From NCBI GenBank assembly GCA_963575745.1, contig CAUYUJ010000698.1:2501-66500 (forward strand): a DNA stretch of 64,000 nt, in the 5' to 3' direction. Below, one piece after another: positions 8,571 through 20,056 of the stretch. How positions within the stretch are numbered: the stretch's first letter is position 1; each line of letters starts with the position of its first letter. Origin of the DNA: Prorocentrum cordatum. Lineage: Eukaryota; Sar; Dinophyceae; Prorocentrales; Prorocentraceae. The notes beneath the pieces are model-generated. The model made no database searches. It was not told the DNA's origin and saw only the letters and a program-made list of their open reading frames with translations. The translations under genes were made by a program, and so were the position numbers.

Positions 8571-9860
8571 CGCCTTCGATTCTTCGCTCTCACATCTTCG
8601 TCGCCGTCAACAGTTGACGGTCAACTTCCACAAGTACACAGGCCTCCCAAGCGCATCCCGCGGCGGCAACCCCGCCGCGGGCCCCCCCCCGCAGGCAGGC
8701 GCGGGTGCGCCAAAGCCCGCGCAGTCGAGCTTGACAACAAGGATGCGCGGTAAGAGTGCAAGCCCCTCGGCGCCCAAACTGGGGCCTGTCAGAGCGGTGC
8801 ACGGTCTGCGGAAACGACCAAGACTGAGCAGAAGAGACAAGGATGCAGGGGTGTCCTTGGGAAGTGGTTCATCATTGCTATGCGAATTGACTGTGCTGGC
8901 CGTTGTTAGAGTCGGAGGGGAAGGTCAAAGGGGGCGAGCGGGGGGAGGAAGCTTTGATCTTTCCCGGCGCAGTAGCGGGCATCGCAACGGCATCTTAAAT
9001 CGAGTGAGGACAGCGACCTGGAACTGCCGACCACACCTCTTCAAATGGATACGCGCGTGCAGCTGGAGAAATGCGGGGTGGACACCGCAACGCCAGCTCC
9101 AAACCATGGAGGACAACATTGACCGCACTCTTCAGCCGTGCAGACGGAAGAACAGGCGGTGAGTTCCGCACGAGGGTGGCAGGGGGAATGCCACTCCAGG
9201 AACGGAAGATCGGAAGGACGAGGAGGAGGAGGAGGAGGAGGAGGACGACGAGGAGGACGAGGAGGACGAGGAGGAGGAGGAGGACGAGGAGGAGGAGGCC
9301 GAGGAGCAAGGAGCGAGGGCGAGACTGACACCATTCGTAGCAGCGCAGGGGCTCGCGACCCGAAGCTGGCCTGAAGGAAACCTAGGGATGCCATGGGGTG
9401 GGGGGCGCTGCCTCTCGCTATTGACGCCTGTCCAAAACCCCATCCACGTGCTGTTCCTCCTCCTCCTCGTCCTCGTCCTCGTCCTCCTCCTCCTCCTCCT
9501 CCTCCTCCTCCTCAACCTCTGCCTTTGAATGGTGCAGGGACTTTGATCGGTTTGTCAGCCAATGTGGGCCCCAAACAGAGTGCTGTAGCATCCTCGATGG
9601 CGCAACCCAAAGACGCCGCAAAGCTGCGGCGACGGACCTGGAACGGGGCTGCCGCGCCCGCAGACGGGTCTTATCGATGTTGAAACGAACGGGACGGCGA
9701 CGGACGGGAACGGGACCGCTGGGCCCCGCCGTCGGGCCCAGTTCATTCGAAGAGAAATACGAAACCCAAACTGCAAGCATTGTTTCGGGAACGACCGTTG
9801 CGTTCCTCCTCCGTCTTTTCCTCCTCCCCTCCGCCTCCTCCTCTAAGTCCTCTAGGTCAT
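8571..9860. other. No recognised gene; two triplet arrays
   Basis: A plus-strand frame of 182 codons (8614-9162) and several shorter ones are open, but none shows a family I recognise. They overlap a GAG/GAC tract at 9221-9302 and a TCC tract at 9447-9513. The segment lies 3' of retrotransposon B and may include its untranslated tail. Confidence 0.4.
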
Positions 9861-9959
9861 TGGCGCACCATGTCCCGCTCACGCAACACATGGCACAACA
9901 AGGGAAGAAGAAATGGTTCAGCAAGGGGGCTAGCGATAGAGCGGAAAAGGACTTCCCAA

Positions 9960-10200
9960 ACCTCACATACATTCCTCTCCGCTAAAAGTTTGACCCTCTT
10001 CGTGCCGACCTTCGCACATGCACTGCACCAGATTCTGCCACCTTCCCCACACCAGATTCGATGGGAGGGGTGAGCAAGTCTAGCAGCACGTGGGAGCCCA
10101 AAGCATGGAAACGCGCATATCGCACCACGAGGCCAATCTCTGACGCCACACATCTGGCAGGCGGATCTCTTGCTCACCTGAATTATCTGGTGACCGTTCG
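9960..10200 (-). pseudogene. Retrotransposon B C-terminal His/Cys modules
   Basis: The minus-strand frame shows two modules. The first is a His followed 11 residues later by CxxC and then a Cys. The second reads HRIWCGEGGRIWCSACAKVG followed by a Cys 17 residues after the pair. Paired modules of this form sit after RNase H in retrotransposon A too (19260-19717 and 18580-18760). They probably bind nucleic acid; that role is inference. Confidence 0.65.
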
Positions 10201-10379
10201 GCTCAGGTACCAGTTCTAGCCCCTCGGGAACCTTGAAACGTTTGGCCCGAAAACGGTCCGCGTCGGCGAAAATGAGCCTGGATAGAAGACCCCCGAGACG
10301 CGCCGACAAAAGGGCCCGACCCCGCACCTGGAAATCCTGGGCCTTGAGTTCAGCTTGTAAATCAGGCGGGACAGGGTGT

Positions 10380-10910
10380 TGCAACGCGCCGAGCTTGGCC
10401 ACTCGGCCTGCTTCTCGAGTACCTCGCCACGCCCCACCATGCCGTGCCCTGGCTGCTACCCTTGCCCCAGGACTGGTAACTGCGGATCTTAATTAGCGTG
10501 GTTTCACAAGACAAGTCAACGTGCCTGGCAAACAAACGTCTCCAGAGCCCGGCACGCGCTACAGTATCAACATTATGATGAGCACCTTTTCTCCCAGATG
10601 CCAACTACCATAGGGCAATCACAAGCGACGGCGACAGCTTCGACTGAAACGTGGCAGAGCAACGCATACAGAGCATAGACTTCCGCACAGCCAGCCAGCT
10701 GGACAGGGCGGGGCAAGGGCCCATACAGGATCCCCTTCGTGCCCCCATGGCGGTCAACCATGACCCCCCCCAACCAGAACGTTCCAACGCGAGACCCCCC
10801 GGGTTGAAGGAAGAACCGTCGATTGCAACAGAACCACAAAATATCCCATGGGTGGGAACACCCTCCAGGCGAGAGCAAAGTCTGAACGGGGGGGGGGGCT
10901 TGGAGGGCCA
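10380..10910 (-). pseudogene. Retrotransposon B RNase H remnant
   Basis: The minus-strand translation retains YGPLPRPVQLAGCAEVYALY, the segment that carries the RNase H glutamate, then an ACDCP block in place of the second aspartate region. In a different frame just downstream lies VARAGLWRRLFARHVDLS. The first aspartate motif (xDGS) is not recognisable. At least one frameshift near 10600 separates the two halves. Confidence 0.6.
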
Positions 10911-11066
10911 GGCTGGGGACGAGGGCTCGGGCCGCAGCCAGGTCATAGGGATCTCCTTGCTCGATGTCTGAAATAGCTTCTGGAAGGCCGATCTCTCGGC
11001 GAATCCACCACGCAGCAAGACAACCCGCAAGCCGATAGTTCGGGGTGCCCATCTCAACAAAGAGCT

Positions 11067-11069
<3 letters not shown>

Positions 11070-11099
<30 letters not shown>
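11070..11099. repeat. TA microsatellite inside retrotransposon B
   Basis: A run of about 15 TA units reads as alternating Ile-Tyr in the minus-strand frame, between the RT and RNase H remnants. It is probably an expansion after the element died. Confidence 0.85.
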
Positions 11100-11101
<2 letters not shown>

Positions 11102-11918
11102 CTGACCGCCCGACGATCCATGTACAACGCGCACTGGGTCGGGTAGCCTCCTGAAGCTGTGCCCGACAAGCATGCCGCCCCCGCCTGCTGACCTGCACTG
11201 CGGAGGCGCTGGAGCACATTGATTACGGGGCAAGCTTCGGCGGGCCCTTCGAGGCGCTGCCGCGCGCTGATAGGCTGCCCAGGCCCTGCAGCAGCGAAAA
11301 CTTGGAACCTGCCAGGACCGACGACCTGAACGACTCCTTCTCGAGGTACTCGAGGTCGAAGATAGTTTCGCCGGGGCCCTTCCAGACGATCGGATGAAAT
11401 GGCGCCCATCCGAGCCTCCTGAGGGCGCAAGACGCGGCCCCCGCGGGGGCCCGCACCTGATTCCACCCGAAACCAAGAGTCCTCTGGCAGGCCCCAGAAA
11501 CGTTAGAAGCAAGGCTCCTCGGAAGCAGCTGCTGACACCAGGCCTGGACCTAGGACTGAAGGGGGAGGAGGTTGGCTTGGTAGGTGTGATCGAGGGTGGG
11601 GTCAAAACACAATAAAAATTCCAGGGCCCTAGAGCGGCCTCAAGAAACTCCGAAGGCAGCACGCGCGACGACCGCTCGTAGCTGCGCCAATCAACGGTCG
11701 GAAAGCCCGTGTACGCGCCATACACGCCTGCTATTAGACCTCCAGTCTTCAGAATGCGCTTGGCACCGACGGCAGCCGAGCGGAGTGCGCGGAAGCGGTG
11801 GGCCCTGGGATTCAGCTTGCCAATCCTACCAAACTGAACCTTCTCGAATTACCTCCCCCGTCGCCCTGAAGTCCACGCCCACGTTTTGAAGCGACTCGCT
11901 GTCTGAACCTCCACTTCC

Positions 11919-13238
11919 TCAATATCCTGCCACCGCCTTCGAGATCGATCCACGGGTGACAATCGCCACCCCCTTGGTCTTTGAAAACGTCATGCAAAGA
12001 CGCTCCAACTGCTCGCATAGAAACGGACCGGCTCGCCCTCGACCGTCTGAGACCACGGCCGCCCCGCCTACCATGCACAATGCGAAATCAGCAACCCCGT
12101 TGTATATCCGAACTAAACTGAAGGCAGCAGCAGCGCGGTCGAGCGGGTCGAGTAAGAGGAGCTCGAGACGGGTAGTGGCGAAAGAACAGCCAGCCAAGAT
12201 AGCCTGCAAAGCGAACGCACCTCGAGAAATCACCGCGCCGAGCGCGAGGTGCCTCTTGCCCTGATACACGCGCAGGAGGCACCGAAGAACGAACACATTA
12301 AAGTCGTGTTTGATGGCCGCCTGGACCAGGAGGAGGCGAACGACTTCTTCGCTGGCCTCAGCGAGGTCGAGGAGGGAGGAGGCGATGGCCAACTGAGCGT
12401 TCTGAATGAACTCGCCCAAAACTGACTGTTCCCAAACCGCCCCTTCGCACGACTTCCTAGCACTGCCATGGAAGAAACCTTGCCGATGCTCTCTTTCCCA
12501 TGCGGTTGCAGCAGCTCTCATCACGCGATATAACACGCGTACAACAGCACAGAATAGCCCGGTGGGCCTGTGGCCTCCGCCAGGCTTCTCAACCATCGCA
12601 ACCAAGGTCGCACGCAACTGCTCTGGCACACTACGCCGCCTGAGGATGGCCTTCCAGAGGCCCGACAAAGACCCAAGACAATCGTCGCTGACCAGGGGGA
12701 GGCCCCGAGAGTGGATGTCATCAGCTCCGAGCGAAGTTCTGACCTTGAACTTCTTACAGCAAGCGCGGATGGCCAAGGGCTCGAACTTCCAATCTAGCAT
12801 GCGCTCCTTGTCGCAAGCCGAGATGGAGGCAATGTGCTGCTCTGGGTAATCTAGAGGGTCAGCATCCGAATGGCCCCCTCCATGCACGGTCCAAATCTTC
12901 TCCCACTCGTCGGTAGGAGAGCCCAAAACTTGGTTAGGCCATGGAGGGGCCTGGTCGGAATCAGAACTAGAAGGGTCCAACCAGTTGGGGACTCGGTGCA
13001 ACGGTGGCCTAACCACCCCCCCCTCATTGGCGACGGCAACTTTGACCCAGCTCCTCCAGGCGGTCTGGCGACGCGAAACTTGGGTGCGCTCCAGTCGGTC
13101 TGCAGCGCGCCCTGCGTCAGTCAAAAGATGGCGAAACTGCCGCGCCGGTGTCTGCTCGAGCACTGACCGAGGCGGGCACCGGGCCAGCCACTCAGCATCT
13201 CGACGGAGCGATCGAGGGCCCCTGAAAATTTTGTTCAA
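11919..13238 (-). pseudogene. Retrotransposon B linker and reverse transcriptase
   Basis: A 439-codon minus-strand frame. Residues 1-150 are the linker between endonuclease and RT. Residues 168-235 hold the conserved lead-in (TSLGADDIHSRGLPLVSDD, then KPGGGHRPTGLF). Motif A is near D291 (SSLLDLAEASEEV) and motif B is AILAGCSFATT (346-356). Motif C should read YxDD but here reads IYNGVADFAL (378-387), so one aspartate is lost and two residues are inserted. Polymerase activity is not expected. Degenerate thumb-region sequence continues to about 11100 in other frames. Confidence 0.8.
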
Positions 13239-13689
13239 AATACACTGCGCACCCTGTCCCCGCGTGGAGGCCCCCTTTCAAGCGAATGTAGCGCAGCCCC
13301 ATGGGCCAGGCACGGGCCGATCGCCAGCCCCTCGCCAGGGAACGCCCTGCAGGATACGGCCCGCCCTTGGTCTGAACCCCAGCGAGCATCTGGATCTTGG
13401 CCCCTCGGGCCCCGCCGCGGCACTTGTCTCCGAGTTCCACATCTAAACAGAACGCCCTACGCATCCCGCCCGCGAGGCCTCAGAACTCCAGGTGGAAGGA
13501 CTGCAGGAAGCTGGGATGATATTCTGCTTCGAGGCGGTCAGCCAGAGAGCCCCAGACCACCGGTGGACCAGGAGGGCCAGAGGGAACTTCAGACCCAGCT
13601 CGTGGGCTTTTGGGGCTCACAAGAACAAAAAGTGCAGGGATGACACGGCGATCTCTGAAAACCGACTGCGCCGCCCAATGAGGCGTCGG

Positions 13690-13911
13690 GGTAGAAACTT
13701 AACTACGTCGAACTTCGCGAACCGAACTGGCAAGACCAGGCGGCACCACGAAGAAGTCGACAACCTCCCAGACATTTCCACAGAGGCACGTGGGGAACGC
13801 GGGAAGCTCGGGCGCGCAGATGGTCGCCCTGAGCTTGGAACCCCAGCCACGCGCGAACAGCTTGCGGGATGCAGTTCCAATATCCGAGGGCGCGCCGCTG
13901 GATGACCAAGG
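13690..13911 (-). pseudogene. Retrotransposon B endonuclease, C-terminal half
   Basis: The minus-strand frame gives ICAPELPAFPTCLCG then VVDFFVVPPGLASSVREVRR. This matches the second half of an apurinic-type endonuclease, where D-F/Y-F-V-V follows the PTC block. Its N-terminal half is found 2 kb away at 15955-16440, so the domain was split by the repeat tract between them. Confidence 0.7.
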
Positions 13912-15950
13912 GGGGTGGGTGGGACCCCCCCCCGTTTCCCCGATCCGTTGTCGGGGACCCCCCCCCCTCCCCCCCTTTCCCGATCCGTCGTCGGGGACCG
14001 CGCCCCCTTTCCCCCCCTCCCGGTCCGTCGTCGCCCCCCCCCCCTCCCCCTCCTCCCCTTCCTCCAAAGGGGGGGGGGGGGGGGGTCCCAACCCCGCCCC
14101 CCCCCCCCCCCCTTTTCCCCCCTATGGCTGCCAAATTCGAAGCCCCCCCCCTCTCCTTTCGCCACGGCGCCCCAGGTTTCCGGAGCCCGACCCCGACCAC
14201 CCCAAGCACTAATCCTCACCCTTAACCTAAGCCCCAAGCTTAGCCCCAAACCCAAACCCTAGCCCCAAACAGCACTCACTACTCATTACGCACTAACCAC
14301 TACCCACAATTCACTACTCGCTACTCACTACTCACTTCTCACTACTCGCTACTCACGACTCACTACTCACTACCGACGACTCACTACCAACTACCCACTA
14401 CTCACTACTCACTACACACTACTACTCACTACTCACTACTCACTACAAACTACTCACTACTCACTAGCCACTACTCAATACACCCTACTCACTAAACACA
14501 ACTCACAACCCACCACTCACTGATCACAACTCACTACACACTACCCATTATACACTATTCACTACTCACTACTCACACTTCACGACTCACTACTCACTGC
14601 CGACAACTCACTACTCACTATCCACTATCCACTACTCGCTACTCCCTACACAGTACTCACTACGCAGTACTCGTTACACCCAACGCCCTACTCGCTACCC
14701 GATACGCACTATTCACTACCCACTACTCACCACTCACTACGCCCCCAATACTCACTACTCACTACTTCGTGCTTCCTACTTACTACTCCCAACGCACTAC
14801 TCACTACTCACTACAGAGTACGCAACACTCACTTCTCACTAAATTATACTCACTGCCCACTACTCACTAATCACTAAGCGCTACTCACTACCCACTAACC
14901 GCGATCCACTACTTACGACTGAATACTCACAGTTCACTACTCACTATGCACTGCCCACAACTCACTACTCACTATCCGCTACTCGCTACCCAGTGCAAAA
15001 TATTCACTACCCGCTACGCACCACTACTCCCTCCTCCCTACTCACTAGTCACTAGTCGCAAGCCGCTACTCACCACTCAATACTCACTACTCACTACTCA
15101 CGACTCACTACTCACTGCTCACTAATTTCTACTCGCAACTCCCTACTCACTACCCCCCACCCAATACCCACTTCGCGCTGCTTCTCACTACTCACTACTC
15201 ACTACTCACGACTCCCTACTCACGACTCACTACTCACTATTCACTACTCGCTACTCCCTAGTCGCTACACACTACTCCCTACTCACTACTCACTACTGAC
15301 TCCTGACTACTCCCTCCTTGCTACTCACTACCCACAAGGCCCTACTCGCTACTCACTACTCACGACTCGCTACGCCTGCTCGCTACTCCCTACTCGCTAC
15401 TCGCTACTCGCTACTCACCACTCACTACTCACTACTCTCTACTCACTGCGCACTACTCACTACTCACTACTCACTCCTCGCTATTCGCAACTGTCTATTC
15501 CCTCACCCCTACTCCCTGCTTACTACTCACTGTGCAATACTCTCTACACACTACTCACTCCTCACTACGCACTGCTACCACTACACATTACCCACTACCC
15601 ACAACTCACTACTCACGACTCGCTGCGCACTACTTCGCTATCAAATACCCACTACTCACTTATCGCTACTCAAAACACTTAACCCTCTAATCACAATTTC
15701 CGAGAGGCCCCCCCAGCCCCCTTCGGCGCACAGGTGGGAAAGGGTGGTGGTGGTGTGGGGGGGGGGGGGGGGGGGGCTCGACCACCTCCGCCCTTTCCAG
15801 CGCCAATGGGGGGAAGGAGGGGGGGGGGGGGGGAAACGCGCCCCCCCCCCCCCCCTTCAAGGGGGGAAGAGGGGCGAGGGGGGGGGTCGAAAATCCCCCC
15901 CCCCCCCTCCCTGGAGGAGGGGGGGGGGGGGGCTCTGCGAGCATCCCCCA
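13912..15950. repeat. G/C tracts flanking a 1.4-kb CACTACT-type array
   Basis: 13912-14130 is long C and G runs, 14268-15680 is a diverged tandem array of CACTACTCACTA-like units with GCTACTC variants, and 15740-15935 is more G and C runs. The block separates two halves of one endonuclease domain with little endonuclease sequence lost. The runs are long enough that their lengths in any assembly are doubtful. Confidence 0.85.
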
Positions 15951-15954
15951 CCCT

Positions 15955-16440
15955 TTGTGCATTCAGGGACATCCACTGGCGCGCTTCCCCAATCTCTCAA
16001 TGACGAACGGTAACTTCCACCCGCGAAGCACCTCCCCCAGCCTGGCCAGGAGGCGCGAGCCTTCGACCCCCGGCGCGCCCCCCCCCCGTCGGAAGGTAGA
16101 GCGATACAGCCAAGAACCCTCCCGAGACAAAGACACTGACCCAGCAAATATGGACGCGGCGGTGGCTCGGCAGACAGGAGGCGCGGGCGCCAGGCGGCAG
16201 GCCCATGCCGAACGAACGACGACATCCGACGGGGACGCCCCCCGACAACCCGCCGCCCTGGGTCACTAGAGACGGTTTAAGGCTGCGCTGCCAGCCCAAC
16301 TTAGACAATCGCGATTCTGCCTCTTCCACCTGCAATGGCGCCCCGGCGACCCCCTGGAGCAGGAAGACGTCAGCGCGCGCTTCGTTCGCCAAAAAAATCA
16401 AGGGGGCCCCCAACTGGTTGCAGAGGCACTTGCCATCCCG
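15955..16440 (-). pseudogene. Retrotransposon B endonuclease, N-terminal half
   Basis: The minus-strand frame reads LANEARADVFLLQGVAG, then KLGWQRSLKPSLVTQGGG, RRVHICWVSVFVSGGFLAVS and LYLPTGGG. This is the usual start of an apurinic-type endonuclease, but the catalytic Glu expected after LLQ is Gly. After a frameshift the sequence continues SLRDWGSAPVDVPECTKGG, where DWG stands for the usual DWN, and then enters the repeat tract. Confidence 0.7.
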
Positions 16441-16562
16441 AATTCACGACGCCCGGGCGCAGGGGGAGCAGGAGGGGGGAGGGCTGTGGGGAGGGGGGGG
16501 AAGCGGGCAAAGGACAAGGGATGGAGAGCCCCTCCACACGCACAGATGCGCCACGATCAGCG

Positions 16563-17803
16563 CTAAAGAGACTGCGGCGCTTCCGCCCGCGAGCTGCCCA
16601 GGGCAGCCTGCGCGCGCGCAATTGGGCCACGCTGCGCGCGCATCTCTGCGCCCGAAGACGGAGCCGTAGAAAGTGTCGAACTCGCCGACTGCGCCGCGCC
16701 CTGGGCAGCAGCTTGACCGACCTGTCCCGCTGCAGCTTCAGCTGCCTGCGACGCCGTCGCAGTAGCACCTCCAGCCCCCTGCATCTCGGGCTCGCGCTTC
16801 TTGGACATGCGGTTGACATGCTCCTGATGCTGCTTGACCAGGAACTCTGCCTCCAAACGCACTCGCCGAAAAGGTTCAGGGCAACCGATGCGAGCCCCTG
16901 AGCCTGGAGTCTCTTGCGCTCAGCCAACTGGTTCTTATCCTCGCTCGATGGCTCAGCAACCTCGCCCCAGCCGAAGATGCCCTCGCCCCCAAGCAGCAGC
17001 TCCGAAATGCGCCCATCGAGGATGCCCTTGATCCGCAGCGTTGGCCCCGCGCCTCCTGCTGGATCAGCATGTCCGACCGTGCGCTCGTGGAGCGCGTGCA
17101 CCGCGGAATTGCACTCGTTGGATGCCTGCTCCACCTGCCCCACAAGCTCACCGACGACATTCGCCTCCAAGCGCTCGGTGGCCGCCGAGAGCTGCGACCC
17201 GAGCGCGAGCAGGCCGTCGAGAGCTGCGACTCGAGCGCGAGCAGGCGCGCGTGGGCTGCGCCTGCAGTTGCATGTGCCTCTTGGCTCTTGGCCAGGCCGC
17301 GCCCTACGCTCCTTCTCAGACTTGCAAGACGGATCGAGCTGGCTGTTCTTCATCGTTGTTCCGAGCTGCTCCATGCCCTGCAACTCCTGCTCGCTGAGGC
17401 CGCCGAGGTCGGGGCCGCTGCCACAGCCACCTCCGCCTCGAGCCCGCCCTGGCAGTGGATGTCCAGCGACAGGCGGGAAACCCTCAGCAGGAAAATGACG
17501 CACAAGAAGCCCAGGAGGAAACGGTGGTGCACACAGCCTGTCGCCTCCCACGGTGGAGTTGCTTGGCGGGCCCCCCGATCGCGGCGCGAAGATCTCGCCC
17601 TCCGCCCTGGGGGCACCGCAATGCTTGCACCATGCCCACCCAGCAGCCGCAGGCGCACCGCCGCCTCCGTTGGACAAGCACGCATACGCCATGACTGCAC
17701 AAGCGCGCGAGCTGGGGAGGCCGAAATCTTCCCGCCGACAAACCTTTGGCGGTCCAGCAGGGGCGGCGCGCGCTGGCCCTGTGCCAAGAAAGGCTCGGCC
17801 CAA
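16563..17803 (-). pseudogene. Retrotransposon B ORF1-like segment
   Basis: The minus-strand frame (start 17803) has a WAWCKHCGAP zinc-type motif at residues 57-66, a Gly/Pro-rich linker, and a helical Ala/Glu/Leu-rich stretch near residues 190-245. In another frame (16563-16862) a long AEAAAG/QAA-rich helix follows. This is the position and style of the nucleic-acid-binding first ORF of dinoflagellate LINEs. Assignment is by position and composition. Confidence 0.5.
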
Positions 17804-17823
17804 AACGGCTTGAGCCAGCTACG

Positions 17824-18130
17824 GATCCTCCTCCTCCTCCTCCTCCTCCTCCTCCTCTTCCTCCTCCTCCTCCTCCTCCTTGTCCCCATGCTCCTCCTCC
17901 TCCTCCTCCTCCTCCTCCTCCTCCTCCTCCTCCTCCTCCTCCTCCTCACACCCCGCCCCCCCCGCCCGCTTCGCCGCCCCCCGCCCCCCTTCCGCTCCCG
18001 CGCCCCTCCGCCCCCAGCCCTCCGCCGCCCGCCCCCCCGCGCCCCCCCCTGCCCCCCCCCCCCCGCCCTTCACCCCCTTTTTGTCCGCGCCCCGCTCTCT
18101 GCCCTCAGCCCCCCCCCCCCCCGCCCCCCA
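17824..18130. repeat. TCC triplet array followed by C-rich tract
   Basis: 17824-17945 is CTCCTC triplets; 17946-18130 is C-runs broken by G and T. Together they separate retrotransposons A and B. Bases 18131-18579 hold no gene, only a G run near 18557-18575. Confidence 0.85.
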
Positions 18131-18579
18131 ACCCCCTTCGGCGCGGAGTCGGCGCGCGCGCGCCGCGCCGAGGAGGCCCCAGGAGCACCCCGGCGCCGCG
18201 CCGACCGCGAGAGCCCCGAAGGGGTCGCGAGCCCATAGAACGACGCGCCGAGTTCGAATCGGGACGGGCAATAGCATCGGGAAAAGACGAGCGAGCGCAA
18301 TCGAGCACAGAACGATAGTGGGCCCCAGGGCACTGTAAGCCCAGCCGAAGCATCACGGCAGCGACAAGAGGTCCCACGGAGAGCGCCCAGGAGACGGCCA
18401 TGCCGAAAACCCAGGACAGAAACGAGTTTCAGGTAAACCTGAATGCATATGGATACGGGCACCGCTCAGAGAAACTGCCCCCGAAGACAGATTATATGGA
18501 GAGCAGGCCTAGCCATTGGACCGCGTCGTCCGTGACTAAGAGCCTGCGGGGAAGGGGGGGGGGGGGGGGGGGGGGAACT

Positions 18580-18760
18580 GCCTCCCTTGAGGTGGTCGCC
18601 CTTCATAAAGTTGCCCCTCCTCCACTTCCTCTGAGGGTTCCCCTCAAGGGCCGCCTCGGGGCCACGCGCCCAGAAGAGCTGCGTGCGTGCCGCGCGGGCC
18701 GAAAAAGCACCGCATTTGCTGCAGCCCACGAGATCCCCAGAGATGTACAACACATGCCCC
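18580..18760 (-). pseudogene. Retrotransposon A last His/Cys module
   Basis: The minus-strand frame reads GHVLYISGDLVGCSKCGAF, then RRGNFMKGDHLKGG. The His is 11 residues before a CxxC pair, as in retrotransposon B (9960-10200). It marks the 3' end of recognisable coding sequence in this element. Confidence 0.65.
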
Positions 18761-19259
18761 GTGGCGCTATGGGGCGGGCCCTCCCCCGCCCGCGGCAGAG
18801 GCCCCAGAGGAAGATCCGCATCCGCAAGCGACGGTGGGGTGCCCCTGCAGGCGCGCTTCGCGCCACGCCCCGCCGCGGTCTTCACCGCTCCCACGACGGC
18901 CGACTGCGGGCAGAGGCCCCCGGGAGCATCAGAAAAACGAACGCGCTTTTTCGGGACGAAGCGCGGTTGATCATCCGCGCCCTCCCTCTTGACATACAAA
19001 TCCCTACCAGGTTCCCTGGAGCTGCAAACGGGGTCGGTCCTGCGGCACGCATCTCCAGCCTCTGGAGTTCCTGGAATTCGGGGAGGATCCGAGGAGGGGG
19101 GCTCGGTCCACGGCGGAGGAGGGGGAGGTGTGACCCGAGGCTCAACCCTGTGACACCTACCTGCAACTTCCTGCTCCTGCTGCCCCTTGACGTCCTCCAG
19201 ACGACTCAACGACCTCCCCACTCCCTGAGTTTCGTCCTCACCATACCCTTGAGCCGCCA

Positions 19260-19717
19260 GCGGCTCAGGCCTGGCAGCTAAACTTGGCCCTCCATGGGGC
19301 CGAACGCTCCAGGCCACGGGACCTGGAGACCCGAGGGGGCCCCTGGTCCTCATCCCTCGGCCGCTTCCTGGCCGCGCCGACCCCGGGGCCCCAATCCCCA
19401 CGGGCCAACTCAGGTCGGATCTGGCATCGGCCTCGACGAAGGCGATCCAGACCCGCCAGGGAGCGAGCAGATCGGGGGCAGTGAGCACATCGCCAGCCGC
19501 GCTGGCATGGGACTGGCGTGTGCTTTTTCATGCTCACCCTCTCGAGCCGCCGCCCCTCGGCAGCTCCGCCAGGGCGCCTGGTCGCGCCGTCGCCGTCGGC
19601 AACGCTGCCTCCTCGGCGCCCTCCGTGGGCCCCTCGCCCGCGGCGACCCATGGTCGGCTCCCTGTCCGCGGGCCGCGCCTCCAGCTGAGCCTGGCCGTTG
19701 CCTATCCAGGCCGCCAC
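19260..19717 (-). pseudogene. Retrotransposon A first His/Cys module
   Basis: A 150-codon minus-strand frame begins AAWIGNGQAQLEARP, which continues the spacer after RNase H. It then shows H66, C77, C80 and C98 (KKHTPVP, CQRGWRCAHC, GRC). Between this and the last module the sequence is Pro/Arg-rich and frame-shifted. Confidence 0.6.
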
Positions 19718-19753
19718 CTGCCGCGCCTCGTCCAGGAGCTCCGCGTGGCGCTT

Positions 19754-20056
19754 CTAGATGTGATCGGGCACGGCGCGGATGCCTAGGCCCTTCTTCGCTG
19801 CCATGTCGGCGTAGTCATTGCCGACCTTGTCGTGCGATTCTCCCGCCTCCAGGATAGTCGGGTGGCCTTTGACCCAGCTGATGCGAAGGTCGCTGCTCAG
19901 GCCACCCTGGTCGACCAGCGCGTGCCACAGCTGGCGCCACAGGTCCGCGTTGTCTTTCCTCGGATGCATGGTGGCGCTATTGCCTTGCTCCAGGCCTTCG
20001 ACGATGACCAGGCAGTCGGTCTTGATGTGCATCGGTAGCATGCCATGCTTGAGCAC
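19754..20056 (-). pseudogene. Retrotransposon A RNase H, C-terminal part
   Basis: Same frame as the preceding segment after a TAG. It shows HIKTDCLVIVEGL (second catalytic Asp), RISWVKGHP (conserved His) and GNDYADMAAKKG (last Asp). With the TDGS and GELYAI motifs upstream, all RNase H active-site positions are present. Only the stop interrupts the domain. Confidence 0.8.

Larger units (their letters stand above)
9860..17803 (-). mobile_element. Retrotransposon B: degenerate ENDO-RT-RNase H non-LTR element
   Basis: On the minus strand, 17.8 to 9.9 kb, the order is: ORF1-like segment with a CxxC motif, N-half of an apurinic endonuclease, a 2-kb repeat tract, C-half of the endonuclease, linker, reverse transcriptase, RNase H remnants and two C-terminal His/Cys modules. 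This order is known for LINE-type elements of dinoflagellates. Frames change many times and active-site residues are lost, so it is a dead copy. It is more decayed than retrotransposon A, which lies 5' of it in the same orientation. No poly-A tail or target duplication could be defined. Confidence 0.8.

Noticed and set aside
8614-9162. Start of a plus-strand LINE endonuclease (ATWNCR)
   Set aside because: The short match is not followed by any other endonuclease motif before the triplet array.
14260-15680. CRISPR array
   Set aside because: The short CACTACT units vary continuously and there are no fixed spacers; the genome is eukaryotic.
18240-18275. tRNA T-arm (AGTTCGAATC)
   Set aside because: The flanking bases do not form a full five-pair stem, and no D-arm, anticodon arm or acceptor stem fits.
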